This document shows, in pieces, positions 14,828 to 24,115 of a DNA stretch of 64,000 nucleotides; the stretch's first letter is position 1, and each line of letters opens with the position of its first letter. The translations under genes and the position numbers were made by a program. This stretch comes from Hydrogenophilus thermoluteolus. Lineage in GTDB: Bacteria; Pseudomonadota; Gammaproteobacteria; Burkholderiales; Rhodocyclaceae. The stretch covers positions 62,001 through 126,000 of the forward strand of contig NZ_AP018558.1 in the NCBI RefSeq assembly GCF_003574215.1, in the 5' to 3' direction. The notes beneath the pieces are model-generated. The model did no database searches and was not told the origin of the DNA. It was given only the letters and a program-made list of their open reading frames with translations.

Positions 14828-17800
14828 CCGGCAGGTCTCCTGGTGTTGGGGCAGTGCGGACGAGCATTTCTGCTTGGGCAAAATCGAAGGCGTCGAGCGC
14901 TGTGTTGAGATTGTGCCACAGGCGGGGATGCGTTTCGCGGATTGCGTCGAGCGCCGGGCCGGTGATTTCGCCACGCCGGATCATAGCAAGGAGTGCTTGA
15001 CGGTCCGCGTCGGGTAGTGGCGTGGGATCGCATTGGGTAATACGCTCTGGCCGATGTAACCCGTCCGGGTGTTGGGTGGCGGTCAGTGCCGCAAGCGCAT
15101 GCGCCGTGGCACGCACCGTGGCGACAAAGGTATCGAGCGGAGCTTCGCGCGCTGTGCTGTCGGCGGTGTGGCGTTCTAACGTTCGTGCCAAGTGTGCTAG
15201 GCGGGGCAGGGCCAGATTGGCTGCCGTGCCAGCAATTCGGTGCCATTCGGCAGCGGACCAGTCGCGAACCGCGTCGACCGCTTGCGGTACCGTATCGAGC
15301 CATGTTTGGGCTTTGGTCAGCCAGGCGTCGCGCCACAGCGCTTGACCCTGTTCGGGGTCGATCAAGCCAAAAGCGGCCTCTGGTGCGTCGATGGTGTTGT
15401 CTGGGGAGGTCTTTTCGTGGGCCCGGAGGCGGTCGCGCATCTCCACAAGGGGTTGCAAAACGGCGATCAGCTCCCGTTGTTGGAGCGGTTTCGCCAAAAA
15501 GGCGTCGAAACCCGCTTCGTGGCAGGCGTCGCGCTCTTCTTGCGCCACTTGTCCCGTGAGGGCGATGAGGGGCAGCGGCGCCAATCCCATCGCTCGTTCG
15601 AAATGGCGGATGGCACGCGCGGTGGTGATGCCGTCGCCATCGGGCATTCGTAGGTCGAGCAGCCCAGCAACCCAACGGTCGGGACAGGCGGTATAGTGGG
15701 CGAAAAAGGCATTGCCGCTGGCCACACAGGTGACCGCGGCGCCCAGGCGCGTAAGGAGCGCTGCGAGCAGTTCCCGGTTGAGGGCGACGTCGTCGGCAGC
15801 AAGGATCGATTTGCCGGCAAGCAAAGCAGCTGCGCTGTCGCCGATGGCGTGGGGTAGCGCTTCGTCGGGACAGTCGGTTTCGGGTAGCGGAGTGAGCGGG
15901 AGCGTGAGGGTAAAGGTGGCGCCGGCTCCCGGGGTGCTCGCGACCTGTACGTCTCCGCCCATCGCCCGCGCAAGATCGCGGACGATCGCAAGTCCCAGTC
16001 CGGTGCCGCCATGGCGGCGCGTGGTGACCTCTTCGACTTGCACGAACGGGGTGAAGATCTCCTGTTGCTTGGCGGGTGGGATCCCTGGGCCGGTGTCGCG
16101 AACGAAGAGCACAAGTGTTTGGCCATCCCACTCGGCACCGAGCGCGATTTCCCCCTGTTCGGTGAATTTGAGGGCGTTGTTGAGCAAATTACCGAGTATT
16201 TGCCGCAGCCGATCACCGTCTGCCGACCAGCAGCGAGGCAAATCATTCGGTAAAGACAAGGTGAAGCGCAGCCCTTTCTGGCGCGCGAGCAGCGCGTAGT
16301 GGCTGGTGAGTTCGTGCAGGAGGCGGTCGAGGCGTGTGGGAGTGGGACGGAGCGTAAATGCGCCCGCTTCGAGTTTCGCCAGGTCGAGGAGATCGTTCAG
16401 GAGCGTGAGCAGCGTGCGCCCCGCAGCGAGGATGGCCGAGGTGCGTTCCTGCAGCCGTGTGTCTTCGGGGTGGTCTTGTTGGATCAGTTCGGCAAAACCG
16501 AGTACCGCGTTGAGCGGGGTGCGAATTTCATGCGAAATCGCCGAGAAGAAGCGGCGCTCTCGGGCCAGCGCGACCTCCAGTTCCTGCTTTGCCTGTTCGA
16601 GTGCGTGTTGCGTTTCGATCTGCGCGGTGATGTCGATAGCAAGCTTCAACACATGGTCGATCGTACCGTCGAGGCGGCGCATCGGTTGGTACCAACCGTG
16701 CAGATGGCGAATTTTTCCCTCTTTCGTTTTGCGGGGAAAGGTGCCCTCGATCGTTTCGCCTTGGCGCAACCGTGCCCAGAAGGTGTCGCGCGCTTCTTGA
16801 GGGTAGTCGTCCGGCCATAGCGATGTATGGGCTTGACCGATGAGCGCCTCGGGGGAATAGCCAAGGGTTTCGGCAAGGCGCGCATTGATTTCCAGAAAAA
16901 CCCCATCAAGGGAGAGGCGGGCGCGAAGGAGCAGTCCATCGATCGCGCGTACGAGTTGCGCTAGCGTCTCTGCCTGGGTTTCGATGGGCGTGAGGTCGGA
17001 GAGGACCAGATCTACTTCATCTCCTTCACTACCGAGCGGGGTGACCAAAACGCGGACGGAAACCCGACGGACGCTGCCGTCGGGTAAATGGAGCGTCAAG
17101 GTATCGGTGATTTCGGGTTTTTCTCGAGAGAGCGCCGCGGAGAAGCGCGCCAAAATTTCGCTACGCGATTGCGGCGGTAGAAAATCGAGCAGAGACCCTT
17201 TGCCCGCCAAATAGCGTGCAGGCGAAAGCCCCGTGAGCGTTTCCAACGCGCGCGATGCCCAAATGCGGGTGATCTGACCACGATGGATTCGAAAACGGAC
17301 GATGGCAAATGGGAGGTGGTCAAGCAGTTGGTGAAAGAGCGCTGCGCGCTGGGCTGCGCGCTGGGCGGTGGCGCGCCATCCGAAGATCGCGAAGAGACCA
17401 CCAAAGAAACCGAACACGACGAGCAATACGACCACGATCGCGAGCGCCAGTGGCCAATTGAAGCCTTGCCCGGGTTGCCAATCGGCAACCGGTTGCCCAA
17501 TGAAGAGGGTGCCTGCCATCGCCGTGTAGTGCATTGCGCTGATCGCCAATCCAATCACTGTGCCCGAAACCACGACGCGCGGCAGGCGATGGAATCGCAA
17601 CCACCCACGATGGAAGTGCAAAAAGAAAGCGAGGCACGAAAACGCAACGGCAACGACGATCGAGAGCAGAAACCACACGGGGTGGTAGCGGATTTCGCCC
17701 AACGTGATCATTCCGGCCATCCCGGTGTAGTGCATCGCGCCGATACCGGCGCCGACCAGCACCCCGGCCACGAGGAGGTCGCGTGTCGTGACGCTACGGT

Positions 17801-18161
17801 GGCGCAGCAGGCGCAAACCCACCCAGGCGGCAAACAGACTGGGAACGACCGAAAGCGCAGTCGGCCCGAACGCGTAGGTGACGGGTTGGCAGACGTCTGC
17901 AGCCAGCATCCCGATGAAGTGCATGCTCCATACGCCGAAGCCCAGCATCGGCACGGCGAAAAGAAATGAGGCGTGGCTGAGGCGCGGGCCAAAGCGTTCT
18001 GGATGGCGCGCGAGCGAAAGGAGTTGCAGCGCTCCAATGCCAGCTAGGACTGCAATCGTGACCGAAAGGGCGACGAGCAGGGGTTGGTACCGGACGGGCG
18101 CAAGAGGGAGCCCCTGCTCCGGCCAGGCAAAGAAAAGCGCGAAGAGTTCCGATGCGCTCAT
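14778..18161 (-). CDS. MHYT-domain hybrid histidine kinase with receiver and Hpt domains
   Basis: A large membrane sensor of about 1,127 residues. Residues 25-260 form a seven-helix MHYT domain with three signature motifs, MHFIGM (80-85), MHYTGM (143-148) and MHYTAM (210-215), thought to bind copper and sense a diffusible gas or redox signal. Two PAS domains follow (about 275-395 and 405-515). The HisKA box SHEIRTPLN carries His544, and the ATPase has NLLNNALKFT, DTGPGIP and GGTGLGLAIV. A receiver (Asp790-Asp791, Asp836, Lys891) and a C-terminal Hpt domain (His974 in WHRIAGTAANL) complete an internal four-step phosphorelay. The start ATG 18161 overlaps the glutamate dehydrogenase stop (ATGA). 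The HD-GYP regulator encoded immediately downstream is the likely final acceptor. Confidence 0.94.
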   Translation of the reverse strand: MSASELFALFFAWPEQGLPLAPVRYQPLLVALSVTIAVLAGIGALQLLSLARHPERFGPRLSHASFLFAVPMLGFGVWSMHFIGMLAADVCQPVTYAFGPTALSVVPSLFAAWVGLRLLRHRSVTTRDLLVAGVLVGAGIGAMHYTGMAGMITLGEIRYHPVWFLLSIVVAVAFSCLAFFLHFHRGWLRFHRLPRVVVSGTVIGLAISAMHYTAMAGTLFIGQPVADWQPGQGFNWPLALAIVVVLLVVFGFFGGLFAIFGWRATAQRAAQRAALFHQLLDHLPFAIVRFRIHRGQITRIWASRALETLTGLSPARYLAGKGSLLDFLPPQSRSEILARFSAALSREKPEITDTLTLHLPDGSVRRVSVRVLVTPLGSEGDEVDLVLSDLTPIETQAETLAQLVRAIDGLLLRARLSLDGVFLEINARLAETLGYSPEALIGQAHTSLWPDDYPQEARDTFWARLRQGETIEGTFPRKTKEGKIRHLHGWYQPMRRLDGTIDHVLKLAIDITAQIETQHALEQAKQELEVALARERRFFSAISHEIRTPLNAVLGFAELIQQDHPEDTRLQERTSAILAAGRTLLTLLNDLLDLAKLEAGAFTLRPTPTRLDRLLHELTSHYALLARQKGLRFTLSLPNDLPRCWSADGDRLRQILGNLLNNALKFTEQGEIALGAEWDGQTLVLFVRDTGPGIPPAKQQEIFTPFVQVEEVTTRRHGGTGLGLAIVRDLARAMGGDVQVASTPGAGATFTLTLPLTPLPETDCPDEALPHAIGDSAAALLAGKSILAADDVALNRELLAALLTRLGAAVTCVASGNAFFAHYTACPDRWVAGLLDLRMPDGDGITTARAIRHFERAMGLAPLPLIALTGQVAQEERDACHEAGFDAFLAKPLQQRELIAVLQPLVEMRDRLRAHEKTSPDNTIDAPEAAFGLIDPEQGQALWRDAWLTKAQTWLDTVPQAVDAVRDWSAAEWHRIAGTAANLALPRLAHLARTLERHTADSTAREAPLDTFVATVRATAHALAALTATQHPDGLHRPERITQCDPTPLPDADRQALLAMIRRGEITGPALDAIRETHPRLWHNLNTALDAFDFAQAEMLVRTAPTPGDLPDGDPLSHNPATRTAPR

Positions 18162-21100
18162 TTCCCCTGAAGCGCCCAATAGACCGCGGCTACGGCTTCG
18201 AGCGGTTGCCCCGTCTCCTGTGCCAGCGCGGCGAGTGTGAAGAGTGCCGACGCGGTGGGGAGCCACGCCAACTCGGTGGCGAGCGCTTCGGAAAGACCCG
18301 CGCGTTGCCAGCGTTCGATCGCCTCGACCCGAATCTGCGCCAAGTTGGGCTGGGTGGCTTCGCGCCAAAGCGAGCGCAGCGTGTTTGCGGCCGCTTCGAG
18401 TGTCGGGAGCAGCGCATCGCCGGTTTGTTGCTGCCAAGTGGGTTCGGATAGGAACCCGGTTACCGCTTGGCGGCAGTGGTTCCGTAGCCAGGTGAGCGCC
18501 TCGTACCGTGTCGCTTCGGGTATTGCGCCTGCCAGCGCGTCGATTTCGGCCAGCCGTACTTCAAGGGCGAAGAGGTGCCAAACGAGTGTGAAAGCGCGCG
18601 CGATTTCGGGTATCGCGGCGCCGGTTTCTTGCGCCAGTTCGTCGACGGTGGTGATGCCCAGACGGTCGATGAGTCGATTGGTCCAAAGCGTTGCGACGAT
18701 CTCCCGCCGTAAGGGGTGTTCATGAAGCGTTTCGCCCAAGTCGTCAGCCAGTTCGGAAGGGAAGTAGCGCGGGTAGTCACGGGCCAGGAGCGGGTCGTCG
18801 AGACAGGCGCTCGCAAGTAGCGCCGCTTTCACTTCGAGTTTGGCGTACGCAAGGAGCACCGAGAGTTCCGGACGAGTGAGGCCCACGCCGTTCTCTTCGC
18901 GCTCGGCCATTTCGACGTCGCTCGGGATCCGTTCCAGGCAACGGTCGAGCAGTTTTTCAGCGACCAGCCGCGAGATGAAATGGCGCCACGCCGGCCAACC
19001 GTGCCCACCGCGCAACGCATCGAGCGCGATCGCTTCGGTTTGGGTGAAGTTGTCGTGTAGCACCGCTTGGACCACGGCGTCGGCCATACCCATGAAGCGG
19101 GCGTCGCGTGTTTCGGCGGCGATTTTTCCGTGTTCTACGCCGAGCCCGAGCGCGATCTTGAGGTTCACTTCGTGGTCGGAGCAGTCGACGCCGCCCGAGT
19201 TGTGGATCGCGTCGGTTTCGATGCGCCCCCCTAGGAGCGCGTATTCGACCCGCGCCCGTTGGGTAAAGCCCAGGTTTCCGCCTTCGCCGACGATGCGGCA
19301 GCGCAATGTGTTGGCGTCGACGCGCACGGCGTCGTTCGCGCGGTCCCCTGCCTCCGCGTGGCTCTCCGTACTGGCTTTGACGTAGGTGCCGATTCCGCCG
19401 TTGTAGAGCAGGTCGACCGGAGCGCGCAAGATCGCTTGGATCAGTTCGGGTGGGGTAAGCGCCGTTACCGTTTCCGGAAGTCCCAACGCGGCGCGCGCTT
19501 GCGGTGAGAGCGGGATGCGCTTCGCCGTCCGCGGCCAGATCCCGCCCCCTTCGGAGAGACAGTCGCGGCGGTAGTCGTCCCAACTGGAACTGGGGAGGCG
19601 AAAGAGCCGTTCCCGCTCCCGGTAGCTGATTACGGGGTCGGGATCGGGATCGATGAAGATGTGGCGGTGGTCGAACGCGGCGATGAGTTTGAGGGTGCGG
19701 TGCGCGAGCATCCCGTTGCCGAAGACGTCGCCGGACATGTCGCCGATTCCGACGACGGTGATCGGCTGGGTGGCGATGTCGATTCCCAGTTCGCGCAGAT
19801 GGCGTTCGATCGCAACCCAGGTGCCGCGTGCCGTGATGCCGAGTTTTTTGTGGTCGTAACCCACCGAGCCACCGGAGGCGAACGCGTCACCGAGCCAGAA
19901 GCCATATTCGGAGGCGATGGCGTTCGCAGTGTCGGAAAAGGTGGCGGTTCCTTTGTCGGCGGCAACGACCAGGTACGGGTCGTCGTCGTCGTGGCGAACC
20001 ACCTGGGGCGGCGGGACGATTGTTCCTTCGACGCGGTTGTCGGCAAGATCGAGGAGGCCGCGCAGGTAGGTGCGGTAGGCATCGAGCCCGGCGGCTTGCC
20101 ACGCAGCGCGATCGTGGGTGGGGGCAGCGTTACGGACGATGAAACCCCCTTTGGCGCCCGTGGGGACGATCAGCGCGTTCTTGACGAGCTGTGCCTTCAT
20201 CAGCCCCAAAATTTCGGTGCGGTAGTCGTCTTTGCGATCCGACCAGCGCAGCCCGCCGCGCGCGACCGGGCCGCCGCGCAGATGGACCCCTTCGACGTTG
20301 GGGGCGAAGACGAAGGTCTCGCGCCACGGTTTCGGGTCGGGAAGGAAGTCGATCGTCTGCGACGCGATCTTGAGTGCCAGCCACGGACGTGGGGTTCCGG
20401 CCTCGTCTTCGCGGTAGAAGTTGGTGCGAACCGTGGCGTCGAGCGTGGCGAGAAACGCGCGGGCGATGCGTTCTTCGTCGAGGGTGGGGAGTTGCTCGAT
20501 GAGCGCGGCGAGCCGTTCGCGCCATTCTTGGTACGCCGCGGCGTGGTCGTGCGTTCGTTTTGGGTCGAAACGGGCGTGGAACGCTTGGGTCCAGGCTCGA
20601 ACGAACGCCGGATGGCGTAAGACCATTTCCAGAATGTAGTTGGGGGTGAACGGTAGCGCGCTTTGCTTGAGCCACGCGGCGTAGGCGCGCCACAAGAGCG
20701 CTTCGCGCCAGGTCAAGCCGGCTAGGGTCACCAGCCGGTTGTAGCCGTCGCAGTCTGCGCGGCGGGCCCAGAGCGCGTGGAACGCAGCGATGAAGCGTTC
20801 GATGTCCTCGGGCTTGGGCGGATCCCCCCATGCGATAGTGAGTCGTAGATCGTGTAGCCACCACGAACCGGCGTCGGTTCGGATCTCGTCGGCGTTTTCT
20901 TCCAGAAGCCGCGCGCCGAGGGATTCCAGAAGGGGGCTGAGGTCAGCGAGGAGCGCTGGGGCGAAGCGGTGCCACAGACGCAATTGCCAACGCGGTTCGG
21001 TTTCGCTGGGGGCGGGGTCTGGTTCGAGCGTGAGCCAGAGGTTGCAATCGTCGGGGAGCTGTGCGAGCGCGAGGAGATCCGGCGCGATCACCTCGGGACG

Positions 21101-22549
21101 CCAACGGCGTTGGGCAACGGCGTCGAAACCATGGTGGAAAGAGGCCCATGCGCGTTCGCTGAGCCGTTTGGGCGCGGCGTTGTGCAGCGCTTGCCAGAGC
21201 CGCTCGCGCCAAGGCAACGCAATCGCGGCAACGGTACGCTCGAGCTGCGCTTCGTCCCAGGTGAGGTCCAGTGTGGGTTGGGGCAACCAGAAGCGGAACC
21301 AGACGCGGGCCGTTGCCGAATCGGTGAAGATGACTTCAGCGTCGGTGTTTTGCGCGCCGAATGCAGTTTCGAGGTGGTTTTGGATTGCCAGGCGGGTTTC
21401 GGTGTCGTACCCGTCGCGCGGCGTGATCAGTTGCACCGAGACGAAGCGACCGAAGGTGTCGCGGCGCGTGATCAGACGGATCTGACGCCGCTCCTGCGCG
21501 CGGAGGATCGCCTGGGCATGGGCGCTCCAGGTAGCGACGTCCACTTGGAACGCCTCGTCGCGCGGGTAGAGGTCGAGCACCAGCGCAAGCGCACGCTCCA
21601 GGTGGCTGCCTGGCCGTGCGCCGACCGCCTGTTGTACCGCTGCCGCTTTGTGGCGCAGCAGCGGGAGTTGCGCGACGGGGTAGCGGTACGCGGTTGCGGT
21701 CCACAACCCCAGGAAGCGCCGTTCGCGCACCGCGGTTCCGCTGGCGTCGCGTTCCCAGACCAGGATTTCGCTGGGGTAAGCGTAGCGGTGGACGATCGCG
21801 CGCTGACTGCCCTGCGTGATCAACATCGGTTCGGGATAGTGCAGCAAGAGTTCGCGCGCTGGCGCAGGCAGCCGCGCGAACGATTCGGAGTATTCCGAGC
21901 GGGCGCTGCTGTCGCGCAACACCCCCAGACCACTGCCCGGAATGCGCCGCAGTTGAACGGAATCGCTATTGCGCTCCACTTGATAGTCGCGACACCCCAG
22001 GAGCACGAAGTGACCCGAAGCGACCCATTCCAGGAGCGCTTGGCATTCGCGTACCCAGGTGGGATCGGATTGCGTGCCGCACCAGCGCGGCAACAGTGAC
22101 GCAGTGACGTTGGCGCGCTCGCGCATCAGTGGCCAGTCGTCACTCGCCGCCACCGCTTGCAGGAACCCTTCCGTGAGCGCCGCTTCGAGCGTGGCGCGCG
22201 CCGCTTTCGGGAGCGGCTCGCAGATGAAGAGCATCCACGATTCGGGTTGGCCATCGGCTGCGGTGACCACGGGATGGAAGGCAAAGCGCGGGCGAATTCC
22301 GGCGCGGTCGAACGCGATGAGGGCGGTGGCGAAAAGGAGCGGCCGGTCGGGCTGTGCGATCGCGAGCGCTTCGCCTTCCCCGTCCGGGAGCGAGACCCGT
22401 TGCCATCGCCATCGCCAGCCCTGTTGCTCGGGCGGTTGCTGGGCGGTGACCGCGAGGTGTTCCGCCCATTCGGTCAAATGGGCTTCGCTGACAGCGTCGT
22501 TGGGATCGAGCGCTTGCGCCAACAACGGGACGATGACGGCTGGCTCCAC
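18158..22549 (-). CDS. NAD-specific glutamate dehydrogenase, large bacterial type
   Basis: A 1,463-residue member of the very large NAD-glutamate dehydrogenase family (GdhB/GDH-180 type), which deaminates glutamate to 2-oxoglutarate and ammonia. The catalytic core is clear: VHLRGGPVARGGLRWSDR, VKNALIVPTGAKGGFIVR, VVGIGDMSGDVFGNG, and NSGGVDCSDHEVNLKIALG. Characterised relatives are nearer 1,600 residues, so the N-terminal regulatory region looks some 100-150 residues shorter. The start is GTG (22547-22549) with a GGAGGAG ribosome site directly upstream. It is the first gene of a unit with the MHYT kinase, HD-GYP regulator and EAL protein, a notable link between glutamate breakdown and c-di-GMP control. 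Confidence 0.94.
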   Translation of the reverse strand: MEPAVIVPLLAQALDPNDAVSEAHLTEWAEHLAVTAQQPPEQQGWRWRWQRVSLPDGEGEALAIAQPDRPLLFATALIAFDRAGIRPRFAFHPVVTAADGQPESWMLFICEPLPKAARATLEAALTEGFLQAVAASDDWPLMRERANVTASLLPRWCGTQSDPTWVRECQALLEWVASGHFVLLGCRDYQVERNSDSVQLRRIPGSGLGVLRDSSARSEYSESFARLPAPARELLLHYPEPMLITQGSQRAIVHRYAYPSEILVWERDASGTAVRERRFLGLWTATAYRYPVAQLPLLRHKAAAVQQAVGARPGSHLERALALVLDLYPRDEAFQVDVATWSAHAQAILRAQERRQIRLITRRDTFGRFVSVQLITPRDGYDTETRLAIQNHLETAFGAQNTDAEVIFTDSATARVWFRFWLPQPTLDLTWDEAQLERTVAAIALPWRERLWQALHNAAPKRLSERAWASFHHGFDAVAQRRWRPEVIAPDLLALAQLPDDCNLWLTLEPDPAPSETEPRWQLRLWHRFAPALLADLSPLLESLGARLLEENADEIRTDAGSWWLHDLRLTIAWGDPPKPEDIERFIAAFHALWARRADCDGYNRLVTLAGLTWREALLWRAYAAWLKQSALPFTPNYILEMVLRHPAFVRAWTQAFHARFDPKRTHDHAAAYQEWRERLAALIEQLPTLDEERIARAFLATLDATVRTNFYREDEAGTPRPWLALKIASQTIDFLPDPKPWRETFVFAPNVEGVHLRGGPVARGGLRWSDRKDDYRTEILGLMKAQLVKNALIVPTGAKGGFIVRNAAPTHDRAAWQAAGLDAYRTYLRGLLDLADNRVEGTIVPPPQVVRHDDDDPYLVVAADKGTATFSDTANAIASEYGFWLGDAFASGGSVGYDHKKLGITARGTWVAIERHLRELGIDIATQPITVVGIGDMSGDVFGNGMLAHRTLKLIAAFDHRHIFIDPDPDPVISYRERERLFRLPSSSWDDYRRDCLSEGGGIWPRTAKRIPLSPQARAALGLPETVTALTPPELIQAILRAPVDLLYNGGIGTYVKASTESHAEAGDRANDAVRVDANTLRCRIVGEGGNLGFTQRARVEYALLGGRIETDAIHNSGGVDCSDHEVNLKIALGLGVEHGKIAAETRDARFMGMADAVVQAVLHDNFTQTEAIALDALRGGHGWPAWRHFISRLVAEKLLDRCLERIPSDVEMAEREENGVGLTRPELSVLLAYAKLEVKAALLASACLDDPLLARDYPRYFPSELADDLGETLHEHPLRREIVATLWTNRLIDRLGITTVDELAQETGAAIPEIARAFTLVWHLFALEVRLAEIDALAGAIPEATRYEALTWLRNHCRQAVTGFLSEPTWQQQTGDALLPTLEAAANTLRSLWREATQPNLAQIRVEAIERWQRAGLSEALATELAWLPTASALFTLAALAQETGQPLEAVAAVYWALQGK

Positions 22550-22599
22550 GGGGCTCCTCCTGGTTCGTTTACAGCGTTATTATCGGCGCATTGCGCCCA

Positions 22600-22839
22600 T
22601 CAGGCGTTCTGCGGCTTCCATTTCGACACGGCGACGATCGCGATCAGCGCGAACAAAAAGCCCGGGACGATTTCGTAAAGGTCGAAAATGCCGCCCGAGA
22701 GCTGTTTCCACACGACCACCGTGACGCCGCCGACGATGATCCCGGCAAATGCGCCGGCACGACTCATCTTAGGCCAGAGCAGGGCCAAAATCAACGTCGG
22801 TCCGAACGCGGCACCGAAGCCGGCCCATGCGTTGCGCGC
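22600..22839 (-). pseudogene. putP relic: C-terminal fragment of a Na+/proline symporter
   Basis: Read on the minus strand from 22839, the translation NAWAGFGAAFGP, then WKQLSGG and LYEIVPGFLFALIAIVAVS, matches the last transmembrane segments of the sodium/proline symporter PutP, which has an almost identical NAWAGFGAAFGP segment. An in-frame stop (TAA, 22840-22842) lies immediately upstream, and the 400 or so residues that should precede it are missing: the DUF1289 gene starts a short way further along on the opposite strand. Only about 79 residues survive, and an internal ATG could give a 64-residue product. The fragment ends normally with a TGA at 22600. This looks like the remains of a deletion rather than a working gene. 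Confidence 0.85.
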
Positions 22840-22916
22840 TTATTCTGGTAGTGTAACGGGTTCGATTGGGAATTCGGGTCGTCTGTGGATCCGGTAGAGA
22901 ACGGGAGCACCTATCG

Positions 22917-23192
22917 ATGCAATCGCCCTGTATCCAAGTCTGCCGCATCGACGACACCACCGGGTGGTGTGTCGGCTGCGGGCGTACCCGCGACGAAATC
23001 GCGCGTTGGGGGACGGCGAGCAACAGCGAACAAGCCCGTATCTGGCAGCAGTTGCCGGAGCGGCTGGCGACTTTGCGTAACCGGCACGACGCCGAATCGT
23101 GGGGCGGGGATGCCGAGACGGGGTGTCTGGGTCTCTGTGATCCCGATTACGACGCGGGTGTCTGTCGCAGTTGCGGTCGGACGCTCTCGTAG
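22917..23192 (+). CDS. DUF1289-domain protein with a duplicated Cys motif
   Basis: A 91-residue protein. Residues 3-31 are a DUF1289 domain (SPCIQVCRIDDTTGWCVGC, followed by GRT and DEIARW) with Cys5, 9, 18 and 21 as likely metal ligands. The C-terminus repeats the same spacing, C-x3-C-x8-C-x2-C-GRT, at Cys70, 74, 83 and 86. No function is established for the family; the pattern suggests a small zinc- or iron-binding protein. ATG 22917 follows a GGGAG site and lies at the start of the conserved domain. It is 23 bases ahead of nfo and probably co-transcribed with it. Confidence 0.82.
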   Translation: MQSPCIQVCRIDDTTGWCVGCGRTRDEIARWGTASNSEQARIWQQLPERLATLRNRHDAESWGGDAETGCLGLCDPDYDAGVCRSCGRTLS

Positions 23193-23215
23193 GGTAGTGG
23201 GAAGCGAGGACGGTT

Positions 23216-24076
23216 ATGGCGAAATATGTGGGTGCGCACGTGAGTGCGGCAGGCGGGGTCGAAAATGCACCGCTCAACGCCGCAGCGATCGGGGCAAACG
23301 CGTTTGCCCTTTTTACCAAAAATCAGCGCCAGTGGGTTGCGAAACCCCTGAGCGAACACAGTATTGCGGCGTTTCGTGCCAACCTGGAACGGGTGGGGAT
23401 CCGCGCGGAACACGTACTGCCCCATGACAGCTACCTCATCAATTTGGGCCACCCCGAACCCGAGGGGTTGGCGAAATCGCGTGCTGCGTTCGTCGATGAG
23501 ATGCAGCGTTGCGCACAACTGGGCCTGCGCTATCTCAATTTTCACCCTGGGGCGCACCTGGGCAAAATCAGTGAGACGGAATGTTTGGCGCGGGTGGCGG
23601 AGTCGATCGATCTCGCGCTCGACGCAGTGCCGGAGGTGGTCGCCGTGATCGAGATTACCGCCGGACAAGGGAGTAACGTCGGCTACTCCTTTGAGCACCT
23701 TGCTCAGATCATCGATCGGGTGCAGGACAAAGCGCGGGTCGGGGTTTGTCTCGACACCTGTCACATGTTCGCAGCGGGGTACGACTTGCGTACCTGGGAA
23801 GCGTGCGACGCCGTCTTCACGCAATTCGATCGGACCGTGGGGTTTCGTTATCTGCGCGGGATGCACTTGAACGGTTCGAAGGCCAAACTCGGAAGCCGGG
23901 TCGACCGCCACCACGCGCTGGAACAAGGCGAACTGGGGCTCGAAGTTTTTCGCTACATCATGAACGACCCCCGTTTCGACGACATCCCCATGGTGTTGGA
24001 GACGATCGACGAGTCGCTCTGGCCCGAGGAGATTCGACTGCTCTACCGACTTCAGGAGTCTGCGGGCTTGTCGTGA
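23216..24076 (+). CDS. nfo: Endonuclease IV (AP endonuclease)
   Basis: A 286-residue zinc-dependent apurinic/apyrimidinic endonuclease, which cuts the backbone 5' of abasic sites in base excision repair. The family signatures are complete: YVGAHVSAAGGVENA, FTKNQRQW, LNFHPGAH, EITAGQGSNVG, VCLDTCHMFAAGYD, HLNGSKAKLGSRVDRHH and VLETIDE, which together supply the trinuclear zinc ligands. Length matches the E. coli enzyme (285). The start ATG 23216 is 23 bases after the DUF1289 gene. Its stop codon TGA (24074-24076) forms part of an extended -10 element that probably starts the mnmG transcript. Confidence 0.96.
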   Translation: MAKYVGAHVSAAGGVENAPLNAAAIGANAFALFTKNQRQWVAKPLSEHSIAAFRANLERVGIRAEHVLPHDSYLINLGHPEPEGLAKSRAAFVDEMQRCAQLGLRYLNFHPGAHLGKISETECLARVAESIDLALDAVPEVVAVIEITAGQGSNVGYSFEHLAQIIDRVQDKARVGVCLDTCHMFAAGYDLRTWEACDAVFTQFDRTVGFRYLRGMHLNGSKAKLGSRVDRHHALEQGELGLEVFRYIMNDPRFDDIPMVLETIDESLWPEEIRLLYRLQESAGLS

Positions 24077-24082
24077 TAAAAT
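24074..24082 (+). promoter_or_regulatory. Candidate extended -10 promoter of mnmG
   Basis: TGATAAAAT fits the extended -10 pattern TGN-TAAAAT and overlaps the nfo stop codon. No clear -35 box is seen, as is common for extended -10 promoters. The leader to ATG 24116 would be about 26 bases. Confidence 0.45.
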
Positions 24083-24115
24083 AATCTGTTTTTCGAAAGC
24101 CTTAGCGAAAACACC

